A stretch of DNA of 64,000 bases, taken from positions 1-64,000 of the forward strand of contig CAZLZO010000003.1 of the NCBI GenBank assembly GCA_964564025.1, written 5' to 3'. The notes under the pieces are model-generated. The model ran no database searches. It saw nothing but the letters and a program-made list of their open reading frames with translations, and was not told the origin of the DNA. The translations under genes were made by a program, and so were the position numbers. Shown here in pieces: positions 53,580 to 63,580 of this stretch (position 1 is the first letter of the stretch; every line of letters begins with the position of its first letter). The DNA is from DRYM01 sp964564025 (GTDB lineage: Archaea; Thermoproteota; Thermoprotei_A; EX4484-217-1).

Positions 53580-55202
53580 TTACTCTTTCCAGTATAGTAG
53601 CCAGTATCTGAACTGCATTGTTGGGTCCAGTATTATTCCTCCAACATTCTTCTTAGCTACTACAAATAGTTTCCCTTGCACTAACGGTATTATTGGTACT
53701 TCATCAGCAAGAATATCTTGTACTCGTTCATAATATGGTGTTCTCTCTTCAGGTGATAGCTTAACTGCTGCTTCATCAAGTAATGCGTTAACCTCAGGGT
53801 TAGCATATCCTGAACCTGTCCACTTATTTGCTTCACTATGTAGGAATGGTGTTGTATAGTCATCTGGGTCTATGTAGTCAGGATACCATCCGAATAGTGA
53901 AAGCTGCATTGCGCCTTTACGTGCAAAGTCTAGATACTGAGACCACTCCGCACTTTTAACAGTTACTTTAATCATACCTGTTGCTTCAAATTGCTCCTTC
54001 AGAACAGCGGCAAGATCCTTCTCTGCGTCTCCATAGTGTGTTGGCGTATACCATAACTCTATTTCTAATGGATTATCTTCGCTGTACCCGGCTTTCTTAA
54101 GTAATTGCTTAGCTAATTCGAGATTTGCTTTTTCACCATACTTCTCCTTGAAAACTGGTTTATAACTCCACATACCTTCAGGTATTAGGCTGTATAGTGG
54201 AGTCCACGTTCCAAGATATACTCTCTCGGAAATATCAACTCTATCAACTGCGGCTGCTAATGCTTGTCTTACAAGCTTATTGTCTGTTCCAGACATTTTA
54301 ACATTAATTATAATGTATCTTATGGCTGCCCCGGGAACTTCTATTACTTGGAAGTTCGGGTTCTTCTTTAAACTTTCAATATCAGCTGGGTTAAGCGTTC
54401 TCCAGGCAATATCTATTTCTCCTCTTTCAAGAGCTAGTCTCAGTGTTGTAGCATCCTTGTAGAACCTTATAATGACGGTTTTTATCTTAGGAGGTTCTCC
54501 ATAATAGTACGGGTTAGCTTCTAAAACAAGCTCTTGATCTCTAACCCATTTAACTATTCTGTAGGGTCCTACTCCACCAGCTGTTTGATCACTGTCTATT
54601 TCATTAGGTTTATATGCTGGGTGAACCGGGAAGTACGGTGGTGTTGCAACTAGCGCAGGGAAGTAGGATACTGGCTTCTTTAAAGTAAACTTAACTGTGT
54701 AATCATCTAAGGCTTCAACATCCTCCACAAACTCCGTAACTAGCCATGCAGGGTCACCATTAATTTGCATAACCCTCTTAATAGATTTTACAACATCTTT
54801 AGCTGTGCATGGTGTTCCATCAGCGAATTTTAGGTCTTTTCTTAAGTGGAAAATGTATACCTTACCATCCTCTTTTACCTCGTATGATTCAGCAATACCG
54901 TATGTTAGGTCTGTTGTTCCAGGCTTATATTTCATTAAACCTTCCATAGTGTTTTGCAAAACTTCCCATGTAAAGAAGTCGTATGCGTTAGCTGGGTCTA
55001 GGTCAGAAACTTTATCTGTAACACCTATTACTATTTGGTTCTTTACTGTTTTTGTAGGTGTTGTTTCAGTAGGTGAAGTCGGTGAAGGTGACGGAGATGG
55101 TTTAGGCTGCATTACAAAGTATGCTCCAGCAACTACAGCTATTATTACAATCAGCGCTACAGCTATTGCTGCAGTTTTCGAAACAGCCTTTGCTAATTTC
55201 AT
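53580..55202 (-). CDS. Oligopeptide/dipeptide ABC transporter substrate-binding protein
   Basis: A 540-residue exported receptor from the ATG at 55202 (MKLAKAVSKTAAIAVALIVI, signal/anchor; GGTG about 9 nt upstream). A TTG/ATG-type start at 55241 would add 13 residues before the signal and is less likely. A Pro/Ser/Thr-rich stalk (PKPSPSPSPTSPTETTPTKT) leads to the SBP_bac_5 fold: DLDPANAYDFFTWEVLQNTM, later GGVGPYRIVKW and RQALAAAVDR. It binds peptides or related solutes for the permease unit downstream. It is the first gene of the unit. Confidence 0.92.
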   Translation of the reverse strand: MKLAKAVSKTAAIAVALIVIIAVVAGAYFVMQPKPSPSPSPTSPTETTPTKTVKNQIVIGVTDKVSDLDPANAYDFFTWEVLQNTMEGLMKYKPGTTDLTYGIAESYEVKEDGKVYIFHLRKDLKFADGTPCTAKDVVKSIKRVMQINGDPAWLVTEFVEDVEALDDYTVKFTLKKPVSYFPALVATPPYFPVHPAYKPNEIDSDQTAGGVGPYRIVKWVRDQELVLEANPYYYGEPPKIKTVIIRFYKDATTLRLALERGEIDIAWRTLNPADIESLKKNPNFQVIEVPGAAIRYIIINVKMSGTDNKLVRQALAAAVDRVDISERVYLGTWTPLYSLIPEGMWSYKPVFKEKYGEKANLELAKQLLKKAGYSEDNPLEIELWYTPTHYGDAEKDLAAVLKEQFEATGMIKVTVKSAEWSQYLDFARKGAMQLSLFGWYPDYIDPDDYTTPFLHSEANKWTGSGYANPEVNALLDEAAVKLSPEERTPYYERVQDILADEVPIIPLVQGKLFVVAKKNVGGIILDPTMQFRYWLLYWKE

Positions 55203-55399
55203 ATTGTTTTTCACCGACTCCAAAATACTCAAATGGAGCATAATAAATTTTTTCTTAATAGCTAAACATAGAGTAATGGGTTTGTTCCACGTAGTCTACA
55301 ACATTAACTAACGATTTTTATCAAAGAAAATGTTAGACCTTTAAACTTAAGCTTATATGTGTTTTATTATGGTATTATATTATGTAGGTATTTTGTAAA

Positions 55400-56056
55400 A
55401 TGAGAAACATTTACAAATGTATTATTTGCGGAAAATACGTGGAAGAAGGATTCCACTGCAGCAAAAAAGCTGTTCTTCTAATGGATTTTAGTAGACGCTT
55501 ACGTTTAAGCAGGCTTCTCTCATTCATTTTAAGGCATTCTCCTCAATCAATTAAGGTGGAAATGGATGAAGAGGGTTGGGTTAATGTTGACGACATAGTC
55601 TATGGTATTAAGAATTTTTGGAGGAATCGTGAACAGTATCAGTGGGTTACAAGAGAGCACATTACAGCTCTAGTAATGCTTGATCCCAAAGGTAGATTTG
55701 AGTTAAAAAATAACATGATAAGAGCACGTTATGGCCATAATATTACACTTAATGTTGAAATTAAATATGAAGAAGATAAACATGTAAAAACGCTATACCA
55801 TGGTACATCAAATGAAAGGTTAAAGTCTATTTTAAAAGAGGGAATAAAGCCTATGAGAAGAAAATATGTTCATTTAACCCTGGACCCTAGTGAAGCGTGC
55901 GAAACAGCACGAAGGCACAGCGGTACAGCCATAATTTTAAAAGTTGATGCTGAATGCCTTAGAAAAAATGGTTACAAGATTTTCATTGGCTCGTACCGTG
56001 TTAGGCTTGTAAAATATGTTCCTCCAGAATGCATCGATAATATAAATGAATGTTAA
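55400..56056 (+). CDS. kptA: RNA 2'-phosphotransferase, Tpt1/KptA family
   Basis: A 218-residue enzyme that moves a 2'-phosphate from RNA to NAD+. Core residues are seen: R45-H46 in FILRHSP, IRARYGH (residues 107-113) and LYHGTS, with RKYVHLTLDP and GTAIILKVDA in the ADP-ribosyltransferase half. An N-terminal CIICG...HC element (C7, C10, C20) looks like a small zinc site ahead of the domain, as in some archaeal members. It stands alone, divergent from the peptide transporter. Archaea often keep the enzyme although their tRNA ligation leaves no 2'-phosphate, so its natural substrate is unsettled. Confidence 0.93.
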   Translation: MRNIYKCIICGKYVEEGFHCSKKAVLLMDFSRRLRLSRLLSFILRHSPQSIKVEMDEEGWVNVDDIVYGIKNFWRNREQYQWVTREHITALVMLDPKGRFELKNNMIRARYGHNITLNVEIKYEEDKHVKTLYHGTSNERLKSILKEGIKPMRRKYVHLTLDPSEACETARRHSGTAIILKVDAECLRKNGYKIFIGSYRVRLVKYVPPECIDNINEC

Positions 56057-56144
56057 TTATTCCTACTATTGTCTAAACTAATGTTAGCGAAAAGAAAGGG
56101 AGACGAAATATTTAAAGAAAAAGTTTATTTGAACTTTCATCACT

Positions 56145-57671
56145 TTATGTGCGCTTTTCAGTTATTAGCTTGTATGTTGGTGTATACATGGATCTTACGA
56201 AGTCTTTGACAAATTCTCTAACTGCCTCCGTTGCTGGTGCAGCTCCACCAGTAACTTCTCCTGTTTCATAGACGTGTCTGCTATAGAAGTCCTTAATTAG
56301 CTTGATAGCTACTGGAGCAAAGTATACTACTGCAATTAGGTTCGGTATAGCCATTAAGCCGTTTGTCATGTCTGAGAATGTCCAGAAGGTTTCGAATAAT
56401 TCTCCAGCAACTGCTGCAGGTATAATGGGCACTATCCAGATAACTCTCCATAGCCATATCATCGGCTTCTCAGGTAGCTTTAGTGTAACTACCCAGAAGT
56501 ATCTCCAGTTAACTTCACCGTACCATTCCCATGTTAAAATCGTTGTAAAAGCGAATAGTCCTAAAGCAATACCTAGTATTATCGGTGCCCAGAAGCCATA
56601 TCCTCTGAAGAACGCTTCCATGGCTAATGCTGCGCCCGAAAGCTCTGGTTTCTCAATATATGCTTGAGTTGTTATGTCTGCTATGACTGTTACTGTACAA
56701 ATAACTATGGTGTCCATGAATACCTCGAATACACCATAGAAGCCTTGTCTTCCTGGGTGATCTGACTCAGCGAATGCGTAAGCGTTCGGAGCGCTTCCTA
56801 AACCTGCTTCATTGGAGAATAATCCTCTAGCGAAGCCGTATCTAATGGCCGAATACACAGTCCAGCCTGCTAGACCGCCTGCTGTAGCCATAGGCGTGAA
56901 TGCATATGTGAATATCTTTGCTATGGTATCTCCAAAGTTGTGTCCGAACATTATCCATAAGCCTATGCCGAATATGATATACCATGCTGACATGAAGGGT
57001 ATCACGTAGTTAGCGACTTCAGCAATTCTTCTTATACCTCCTAGAACGACTAGGGCTGTAGCAATGACTATTATAATACCTACTGCAAGTCTAACGTTAA
57101 ATATTCCTTCAGGCGTGGTCACACCAAATGCTTTAGCTACATACTCTGCTCCTAAAGCTACGTTGTTTGCTTGAACCATGTTGCCTATGCCGAAAGCAGC
57201 AATCCAAGCGAATAAGGCGAAAAACACAGCCAATACCGGACCTATTACAGGTACTCTTCTAACGTAGTACGCAGTACCTCCTTCAATTCTACCGTCAGGT
57301 AACACTCTTCTAGACCACATACCTAATGTTACTTCAGCAGATTTTGTAGCCATACCTAAGAGGGCACAAATCCACATCCAGAATACTGCACCAGGACCTC
57401 CTAGGTGAACTGCAGTGGATGCGCCAGCAATGTTACCTACACCTATAGTTGCACCCATGACAGTAGCCCAGATCTTGAAGGGATGAACTTCTCCTGCTCC
57501 TCTTTTACCTCTCCAAGTCATTGTTTTAAGGGCGAGCGGGAACTTCCTTATTTGATAGAAGCCGCCGAGAATGCTTAGCGTAACACCGGTCGACACCAGC
57601 AGTATGATCATTGGCAGGCCCCAGACAATTCCGTCAATGTAGTTTATTAACCATATTATGTCTATTTGCAT
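56145..57671 (-). CDS. Sodium:alanine/glycine symporter (AGCS family)
   Basis: A 508-residue membrane protein with about eleven helices. AGCS marks include GNIAGASTAVHLGGPGAVFW, then IEGGTAYYVRR, FGIGNMVQANNVA and LFSNEAGLGSAPNAYAFAE. It imports alanine or glycine with sodium. The C-terminal 40 residues are hydrophilic and hold a Glu/Gly/Ala-rich stretch. It is a single leftward gene, divergent from a small membrane protein gene, with 140 nt between them. Confidence 0.93.
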   Translation of the reverse strand: MQIDIIWLINYIDGIVWGLPMIILLVSTGVTLSILGGFYQIRKFPLALKTMTWRGKRGAGEVHPFKIWATVMGATIGVGNIAGASTAVHLGGPGAVFWMWICALLGMATKSAEVTLGMWSRRVLPDGRIEGGTAYYVRRVPVIGPVLAVFFALFAWIAAFGIGNMVQANNVALGAEYVAKAFGVTTPEGIFNVRLAVGIIIVIATALVVLGGIRRIAEVANYVIPFMSAWYIIFGIGLWIMFGHNFGDTIAKIFTYAFTPMATAGGLAGWTVYSAIRYGFARGLFSNEAGLGSAPNAYAFAESDHPGRQGFYGVFEVFMDTIVICTVTVIADITTQAYIEKPELSGAALAMEAFFRGYGFWAPIILGIALGLFAFTTILTWEWYGEVNWRYFWVVTLKLPEKPMIWLWRVIWIVPIIPAAVAGELFETFWTFSDMTNGLMAIPNLIAVVYFAPVAIKLIKDFYSRHVYETGEVTGGAAPATEAVREFVKDFVRSMYTPTYKLITEKRT

Positions 57672-57811
57672 CTAATATCACCAAACCCGAAGGTAATAAA
57701 TTCCGTTATTATTGTATTGTTCTAAGATAAAAAAATTTTTCTATCTTCAAGAGCGTTGTTGGTTAAAATTTATATATTTAGGTTAAGAGCATATATTATT
57801 GGTGAAGACTT

Positions 57812-58066
57812 TTGGCAAAATACGAAGTTAAGGGCAAAGAAAGAGATGTACTATTTGGCACATGGATTATAATAGTACTACTGCTAGCCGGCGCAATAAT
57901 AGCGTTAGGATATGCTGAAGCACCCGTATTTCCAGAGTCTAAGGCTGTAGAGGTTCCTGCAGACATAGGAGCACACATAGGCACCATAGTTCTCTTAGTG
58001 ATTCTTGAAGCTATTGCCTGGACTCAAGGAAGAAAAGTTGTAGAAGTTGTCGAAGCCCCAAAGTAA
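57812..58066 (+). CDS. Small two-helix membrane protein of unknown function
   Basis: An 84-residue protein starting with TTG at 57812, about 8 nt after GGTGAAG. It has two hydrophobic segments (about residues 16-34 and 54-70) joined by an acidic/proline loop, with charged ends. I know no family for it. A TATA-like TTATATATT element lies near 57770, and the gene faces the AGCS symporter, so it may be a subunit or regulator of that transporter. That link is position only. Confidence 0.6.
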   Translation: MAKYEVKGKERDVLFGTWIIIVLLLAGAIIALGYAEAPVFPESKAVEVPADIGAHIGTIVLLVILEAIAWTQGRKVVEVVEAPK

Positions 58067-58188
58067 AAAGCCTTAGTTTATAAACTTCTTTCTTTCACTT
58101 TCAACATATTTTATGTGGAACGCGGCTTCACAATAATATATGGCATTAGATAAATTATTAATTAATGCTAAATAAGTAATGTCGTAGG

Positions 58189-59451
58189 ATGATTATTTTG
58201 AAGTATAAATTCATTAGAGTACTTAATAACGTTGAAAACGTAATTAAAATGTTAAAATCAAAAATAAACATTAAACCACGTATTTTTAAAGTAAATGTTG
58301 TAGAATCTGTAGGGTACTTTGCTGCAGAAAACATATATGCTTCATTCGATTACCCACCATATCATAGAAGCGCAGTTGACGGCTTCGCTGTAAGGGCTGA
58401 AGATGTATCTAGTGCATCACAGTTTAATCCTGCAGTACTCAAGTTAATAGGATTTATGCATACCAATGATACTCCCGAAAAGTATGTTGTAAAGAAGGGG
58501 GAATGTGTTGAAGTAACAACTGGGGCACCATTGCCCTTAGGTGCAAACGCCGTTGTTATGGCTGAATACGCTAGAAAACTACCAAATAATGAAGTTGAAA
58601 TAATGAAACCTGTTGCTCCATGGGATAATGTTTCTCTTAAAGGTGAAGATGTTAGGAGGGGGCAACTAATTATTAGAAAGGGCGAGGTTATTAAACCTTG
58701 GCATGTAGGGTTATTAGCAACACTTAACATAGTTGAAATTAAGGTTTTTGATAAGCTTAAAGCCTCCGTATTAGGGGTTGGAGACGAACTAATACCTTTA
58801 GGTTCAAAAATCGAGCCTGGAAAAATAGTTTCCTCAACAATGTATCTTGTAAAAGCGTTTCTTAGCGAATTAAGTGTTAACGTTGTTTATACAGGGATTG
58901 TTCCTGACGAAGTTAAAGTGATTAGTTTAAAAGTTAGAGAAGCCCTTTCAAAATCCGATGTTGTGTTTACAACTGGCGGAACAAGTGTTGGTCTTAGAGA
59001 CTTCACTGTGGAAGCAGTTAGAAAATTAAATCCCGACTTCTTTCTTCACGGAGTAGCTATAAAGCCAGGTAAACCCATGGCCGTAGCTACAGTTAAGGGG
59101 AAACCAGTATTTATGCTTTCAGGATACCCTGTAGCAGCATATACTGAGCTTATAGCCGTATTTGAGCCAATATATTATAGCATATATGGCTCAAAAATTC
59201 CACCAAAACCCACTATTAAAGGAAGACTTGTTAGGAGAGTTTATGTAGAGCCAGGTATTAGAGGTTACGTTAGAGTAAAGGTTTTTAAGAAAAATAACGA
59301 AGTACTTATCGAACCCCTTATGGTTACGGGTTCAGGTATACTTTCCACATTAATTGAGGGTAATGGATTATTGGTTGTACCCGAGAATGTAGAGGGATAT
59401 GATGAAGGAGATGAGGTGGAGGTCATTTTAACAAACCCTATTGGAGAATGA
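58189..59451 (+). CDS. moeA: MoeA-type molybdopterin molybdenumtransferase 1
   Basis: A 420-residue MoeA. Marks are YHRSAVDGFAVRAEDV, TGAPLPLGANAVVMAEY, TTGGTSVGLRDFTVE and MLSGYPVAAYTEL, followed by the C-terminal beta domain. It inserts molybdate or tungstate into adenylated pterin. Its 3' end overlaps the second MoeA gene by 11 nt. Two MoeA paralogues in one archaeon are often explained as separate metal choice. Confidence 0.95.
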   Translation: MIILKYKFIRVLNNVENVIKMLKSKINIKPRIFKVNVVESVGYFAAENIYASFDYPPYHRSAVDGFAVRAEDVSSASQFNPAVLKLIGFMHTNDTPEKYVVKKGECVEVTTGAPLPLGANAVVMAEYARKLPNNEVEIMKPVAPWDNVSLKGEDVRRGQLIIRKGEVIKPWHVGLLATLNIVEIKVFDKLKASVLGVGDELIPLGSKIEPGKIVSSTMYLVKAFLSELSVNVVYTGIVPDEVKVISLKVREALSKSDVVFTTGGTSVGLRDFTVEAVRKLNPDFFLHGVAIKPGKPMAVATVKGKPVFMLSGYPVAAYTELIAVFEPIYYSIYGSKIPPKPTIKGRLVRRVYVEPGIRGYVRVKVFKKNNEVLIEPLMVTGSGILSTLIEGNGLLVVPENVEGYDEGDEVEVILTNPIGE

Positions 59452-61438
59452 GAATGCTATGTATAAGAGGAAAATATTTCATAAACTAATAACTCCTGAA
59501 GAGGCTATGAGGAAAATAGAAAGATATGTTAAACTTAGGCCTTTAGGGGTAGAGGAAGTAACTTTAGAAAACGCTTTAAACAGGGTATTAGCTGAAGATG
59601 TTATAGCAAAAGCTGATGTTCCACCATTTGATAGAGCAACTGTTGACGGCTATGCTGTTAGAAGCTTAGATGTTGCTGGAGCTAGAGAAGATAGGCCAGT
59701 TAAGCTTAAAATTATAGGTAAGGTCGAAGCAGGTGAAACACCGCAGTTTCACGTGGAACCTGGAGAAGCTGTTGAAATAGCTACCGGAGCTCCACTACCA
59801 CCAGGCACAGATGCTGTGGTTATGGTTGAATTCACACGTAGAAAAGGAGACATTGTCGAAGTTTTTAAGCCTGTTCCTCCGGGAGGTAATGTTGCTCAAA
59901 CGGCTTCAGATGTTATGTTAGGTGAAACAGTAGCGTACAAGGGGACGTTACTTACACCACAAATTATAGGTGCTTTAGCAGCCATTGGTATTAGGAAAGT
60001 TCTAGTTTATAGGAAACCTAAAATTGCAATTATAAGTACTGGGAATGAGCTGCAACAGCCTGGAAGCCCTTTAAAGTATGGTAAAATATATGATGTAAAC
60101 TCCTTTTCACTATACTCATTAGTTATAGAAGATGGAGGCTTACCTGAAATACTAGGTGTAATTCCTGACTCTTACACTAAACTTAAGAAAGTTATTAGTG
60201 AAGCATTGAGAAAATATGATTTAATAATAACATCTGGCAGTACGTCAGCAGGCGCTGGAGACCTATTATATAGAGTTCTTGACGAAATAGGTTCGCCAGG
60301 CATCATAGTTCATGGACTCAATATTAAGCCTGGTAAACCAACAATAATCGCTATAGTGAACGGGAAATTGGTTTTTGGTTTACCAGGTTACCCTGTTTCT
60401 TGTCTCATGAATTATAATTTAATAGTAAAACCGATAATAAGGAAACTTGCTGGTCTCCTTGTTGAAGAAAATAGTACGGTTAAAGCTATTCTCCCATTAA
60501 GGATTTTTGGAGAGAAAGGAAGGAGAACATATGTTCCAGTGGCTTTAATACGTAGAGGCAATGGAAAATGGTCAGCTTATCCTGTAGGCGGCGATAGTGG
60601 TAGTATTGTAAGGCTCTCAAGAAGCGACGGCTACATTGTTATTCCAGAGAATATAAGTTTCATTGAAGAAAATAGTGAAGTCATTGTTCACCTATTTTCC
60701 TCAAATTTTGGTGCAGATTTAAACTTCATGGGAAGCCATTGTCCCATGGTTGAAAAGTTGTTTGAAATTCTTAGGGAAAAATATAATGTGAGACTATTAA
60801 ACATAGGGTCTTTAGGAGGATTACTTGCTATTAAGAGAGGAGAAGCAGATATTGCAGGAATACATCTTCTAGATAAAACCTCAAAAACATACAATATGCC
60901 ATTTATTAAAAAATATAGTGTAAAAAATGCTGTACTTGTTAAAGGCTACTACAGAGAACAGGGAATAATGGTCTCTAAAGGTAATCCCTTAGGAATCAAA
61001 AGTTTTGAGGACATTGTAGATAAAAATGTAAGGTTCATTAATAGAAATAAAGGTTCAGGAACAAGAACGTTAATAGATATTTTAGTGGAAGAAATTGCTA
61101 AGAAAAGAAATCTCGCAATAGAAGATATCATAAGGAAAATTGATGGATATTGGTTTGAAGCTAAAACACACTCCGCTGTTGCCGCAGCCATAAAGTTTGG
61201 GAAAGCGGATGCAGGAGTAGGGTTAAGATACGTTGCTGAAGCTTATGGCTTAGACTTTATACCCTTAAGGGAGGAGGAGTACGACTTTCTCATAAACTTC
61301 TCTTCTTTAAACAAAGCTGTAGTAAAAGAATTCATAAGGCATTTAAAGTCTAAAGACTTTATAGAATCACTTAAACACACAGTAGGTTATAGACCTAAAG
61401 ATGACATAGGAGAAGTAGTAAGTTTAATACCGACATAG
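59441..61438 (+). CDS. moeA: MoeA 2 fused to a PBP-like substrate-binding domain
   Basis: A 665-residue two-part protein. Residues 1-410 are MoeA (PFDRATVDGYAVRSLDV, TGAPLPPGTDAVVMVEFT, TSGSTSAGAGDLLYRVL, FGLPGYPVSCLMNY). Residues 440-650 are a periplasmic-binding-like domain of the kind fused to archaeal and clostridial MoeA (SHCPMVEKLFEILREKYNV, RGEADIAGIHLLD, NRNKGSGTRTLIDILVEE). The extra domain may sense the metal or pterin. TTG start at 59441; ATG at 59459 (MYKRKIFHKLI) is likely the real start because homologues begin near KIFHKLITPEEA. Translation is coupled to the first MoeA. Confidence 0.94.
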   Translation: MENENAMYKRKIFHKLITPEEAMRKIERYVKLRPLGVEEVTLENALNRVLAEDVIAKADVPPFDRATVDGYAVRSLDVAGAREDRPVKLKIIGKVEAGETPQFHVEPGEAVEIATGAPLPPGTDAVVMVEFTRRKGDIVEVFKPVPPGGNVAQTASDVMLGETVAYKGTLLTPQIIGALAAIGIRKVLVYRKPKIAIISTGNELQQPGSPLKYGKIYDVNSFSLYSLVIEDGGLPEILGVIPDSYTKLKKVISEALRKYDLIITSGSTSAGAGDLLYRVLDEIGSPGIIVHGLNIKPGKPTIIAIVNGKLVFGLPGYPVSCLMNYNLIVKPIIRKLAGLLVEENSTVKAILPLRIFGEKGRRTYVPVALIRRGNGKWSAYPVGGDSGSIVRLSRSDGYIVIPENISFIEENSEVIVHLFSSNFGADLNFMGSHCPMVEKLFEILREKYNVRLLNIGSLGGLLAIKRGEADIAGIHLLDKTSKTYNMPFIKKYSVKNAVLVKGYYREQGIMVSKGNPLGIKSFEDIVDKNVRFINRNKGSGTRTLIDILVEEIAKKRNLAIEDIIRKIDGYWFEAKTHSAVAAAIKFGKADAGVGLRYVAEAYGLDFIPLREEEYDFLINFSSLNKAVVKEFIRHLKSKDFIESLKHTVGYRPKDDIGEVVSLIPT

Positions 61439-61542
61439 TGTTTACAAGTATCTAAGCTTTATCTTTTCAAATTTTCAACAATACCAGTAGATGTTCAATA
61501 ACCTTTTTAAAGAATTAGTTTTAGGAAAAACTAGAACCTACT

Positions 61543-62559
61543 TTAATCTGTTCGTACAAGTTCAAGCATTCTTCTATGCTCTTCCGGTGATAACCTTCTC
61601 TTTAAGAAGAGTCTCGTACTAAAGTATCTCGCTGCGTAATCTGGTAAAATCGTTACCACTTTTCCTTCCCTTATACCGTATTTTTCAGCGGCTTTTATTG
61701 CAGCTACAACATTAGCTCCTGAAGATATACCTACAGCTAATCCCTCTAACCTAGCTATTTTCCTAGCCATTTCAACTGCTTCATCGCTACTTACTAAGAC
61801 AAAGTCGTCAATTATATTGATATGTCTCTGTATTATTGCCGGTACAAACCCATCACCTATACCTTCTATTTCATGCCTCCCCCATGCCTTACCCTTCCTC
61901 CAGAACCAATAAGCTGCAGTGGGACATTCTGCAGGCTCCATTGCAACAACCTTAACATTCGGGTTTGCTTCTTTTAGCCTTTTACCTACACCTACTAGTG
62001 TTCCTCCAGTGCCTATTCCGGCAGTAAACAACTTTATTTCTTTGGGGTTTAGCTGCTTAATTATTTCTTTACCTGTTGATTCATAATGCCCTTTCACGTT
62101 TGCTTCATCATCCCATTGTTCAGCTACGAAGTATTTTTCAGGGTTTTCTTTAGCAAGTTTCCTAGCGTATTCTAAAGCTCCCATAGCATCGCTTTCTCCT
62201 CCAGGAGTGTATATTAGCTCGGCTCCGTAAAGCATGTCAAGCATTTTTCTTTCATAGCTCATTTCAACAGGCATTACTATGACTATTTTATATCCAAGAT
62301 ATGCTCCTATGCCAGCAAAAGCTATTCCAGTGTTACCTGTTGTAGGAACGAGAATGGTCATACCAGGCTTTAGTTTACCTTGCTTTTCAGCTTCCTTAAT
62401 TATGTAATAAGCCATTCTATCCTTAATACTGCCTGTAGGGTTCATAAACTCGCATTTACCCCAAATTTCAAAAGGATAGTCTTTGTCTATTTTGGCCAGT
62501 CTAACTATTGGTGTATTACCTATTAGTTCAAGCATATTATTAGCAACCCGTAATGACAT
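61543..62559 (-). CDS. Cysteine synthase / cystathionine beta-synthase family PLP enzyme
   Basis: A 338-residue fold-type II PLP enzyme. NPTGSIKDRM holds the PLP lysine (K46), PTTGNTGIAFAG is the substrate loop, and GTGGTLVG binds the phosphate. It forms cysteine from an activated serine and sulfide, or cystathionine from serine and homocysteine. Nothing here decides between O-acetylserine, O-phosphoserine or serine as donor. An AGGAGGTG ribosome site precedes the ATG. No other sulfur gene adjoins it. Confidence 0.92.
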   Translation of the reverse strand: MSLRVANNMLELIGNTPIVRLAKIDKDYPFEIWGKCEFMNPTGSIKDRMAYYIIKEAEKQGKLKPGMTILVPTTGNTGIAFAGIGAYLGYKIVIVMPVEMSYERKMLDMLYGAELIYTPGGESDAMGALEYARKLAKENPEKYFVAEQWDDEANVKGHYESTGKEIIKQLNPKEIKLFTAGIGTGGTLVGVGKRLKEANPNVKVVAMEPAECPTAAYWFWRKGKAWGRHEIEGIGDGFVPAIIQRHINIIDDFVLVSSDEAVEMARKIARLEGLAVGISSGANVVAAIKAAEKYGIREGKVVTILPDYAARYFSTRLFLKRRLSPEEHRRMLELVRTD

Positions 62560-62782
62560 CTACAAATAAACACCTCCTTTTTAGAATCTACAACCCTCTT
62601 AGGGAGCAAGGATTTATAAAAAGTTACTTATAATCACATCGTTATATATGGAAAAATATAGGATAACAAGTTCTTACATTAAATGTTTAAATATTTAATG
62701 TAGAAGCATTATTGAGGACTAAATCGTTTAAAAGGAGACTTATGCTTATCTATAAAAAACTTATTAAAACCTTTTACTCATT

Positions 62783-63436
62783 ATGAAATTAGTGAATGAG
62801 GAAATGAAATTCACGATCCCTCCTTTCTCATGGGAATACTTTATTAACGATTTTGTAATTGCAATACCTGCAGCTGCCATAATAGGTGCAACGGTTTTCG
62901 GGACAAAGAAGTTAAAGAACCCTTGGGTTAATAGAAAAATTATTCATTTATCAGTAACTCCAGCAATACTAATGTATCTTTACGTGTTTAAAGAGCCTTA
63001 TGCTTTCTTCATATACAGCATTATGATTACACTATTCTTACTTATACATCATTTAAAAAGTAGCGTTATGGAGTGGTTTCAATTAAAAGGAAACTTAGGT
63101 GAAGTCTACTTTGCTGCAAGTTTTGCTATTCTCTCAATAATATTTTGGGACTTAAGAGAGGTAGCTGCAGCAATAATGTTATTTATGGCTGTAGGCGATG
63201 CTATTACGGGACTTGTAAGATCTAGGGTATGTAGAGAACGCTGTAAACACTGGATAGGAAGCTTAGCAATGCTTATTACATCTTCCATTATAGGCTTTGT
63301 TCTCATAGGTGCTTTAGGCGTATTGTTAGCTGTTTTAGCAACGATTTCCGAAAAACAATGGTTTATAGACGATAACATTTCTGTTCCACTAGTATCAGCA
63401 CTAACTTTCTATATGATTAATTTCCTCCTCTCTTAA
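62783..63436 (+). CDS. SEC59/phytol-kinase-like CTP-dependent lipid enzyme
   Basis: A 217-residue membrane protein with about six helices. The motif MAVGDAITGLVRSR, followed by KHWIGSLAML, matches the dolichol kinase/phytol kinase/phosphatidate cytidylyltransferase group that uses CTP on lipid alcohols or phosphates. WVNRKIIHLSVTPAI near the start is also shared. Archaeal members may make CDP-archaeol or phosphorylate polyprenols or prenyl alcohols; this one is shorter than CarS-type enzymes. A TATA-like CTATAAAAA element (about 62750-62758) lies close to the ATG, so the message is probably leaderless. Confidence 0.8.
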   Translation: MKLVNEEMKFTIPPFSWEYFINDFVIAIPAAAIIGATVFGTKKLKNPWVNRKIIHLSVTPAILMYLYVFKEPYAFFIYSIMITLFLLIHHLKSSVMEWFQLKGNLGEVYFAASFAILSIIFWDLREVAAAIMLFMAVGDAITGLVRSRVCRERCKHWIGSLAMLITSSIIGFVLIGALGVLLAVLATISEKQWFIDDNISVPLVSALTFYMINFLLS

Positions 63437-63580
63437 TGAAGTAATTATTTTGAATATTACAATAGCTTCACGTACGATACACGCACCTATACGATCTTAT
63501 ATTTCGTACATTGCATTTCTCGAAAAGTTTAAGTATATTTCATGAGCCAGCAATTACCAAGGACATAAAGGTGCTAATGA

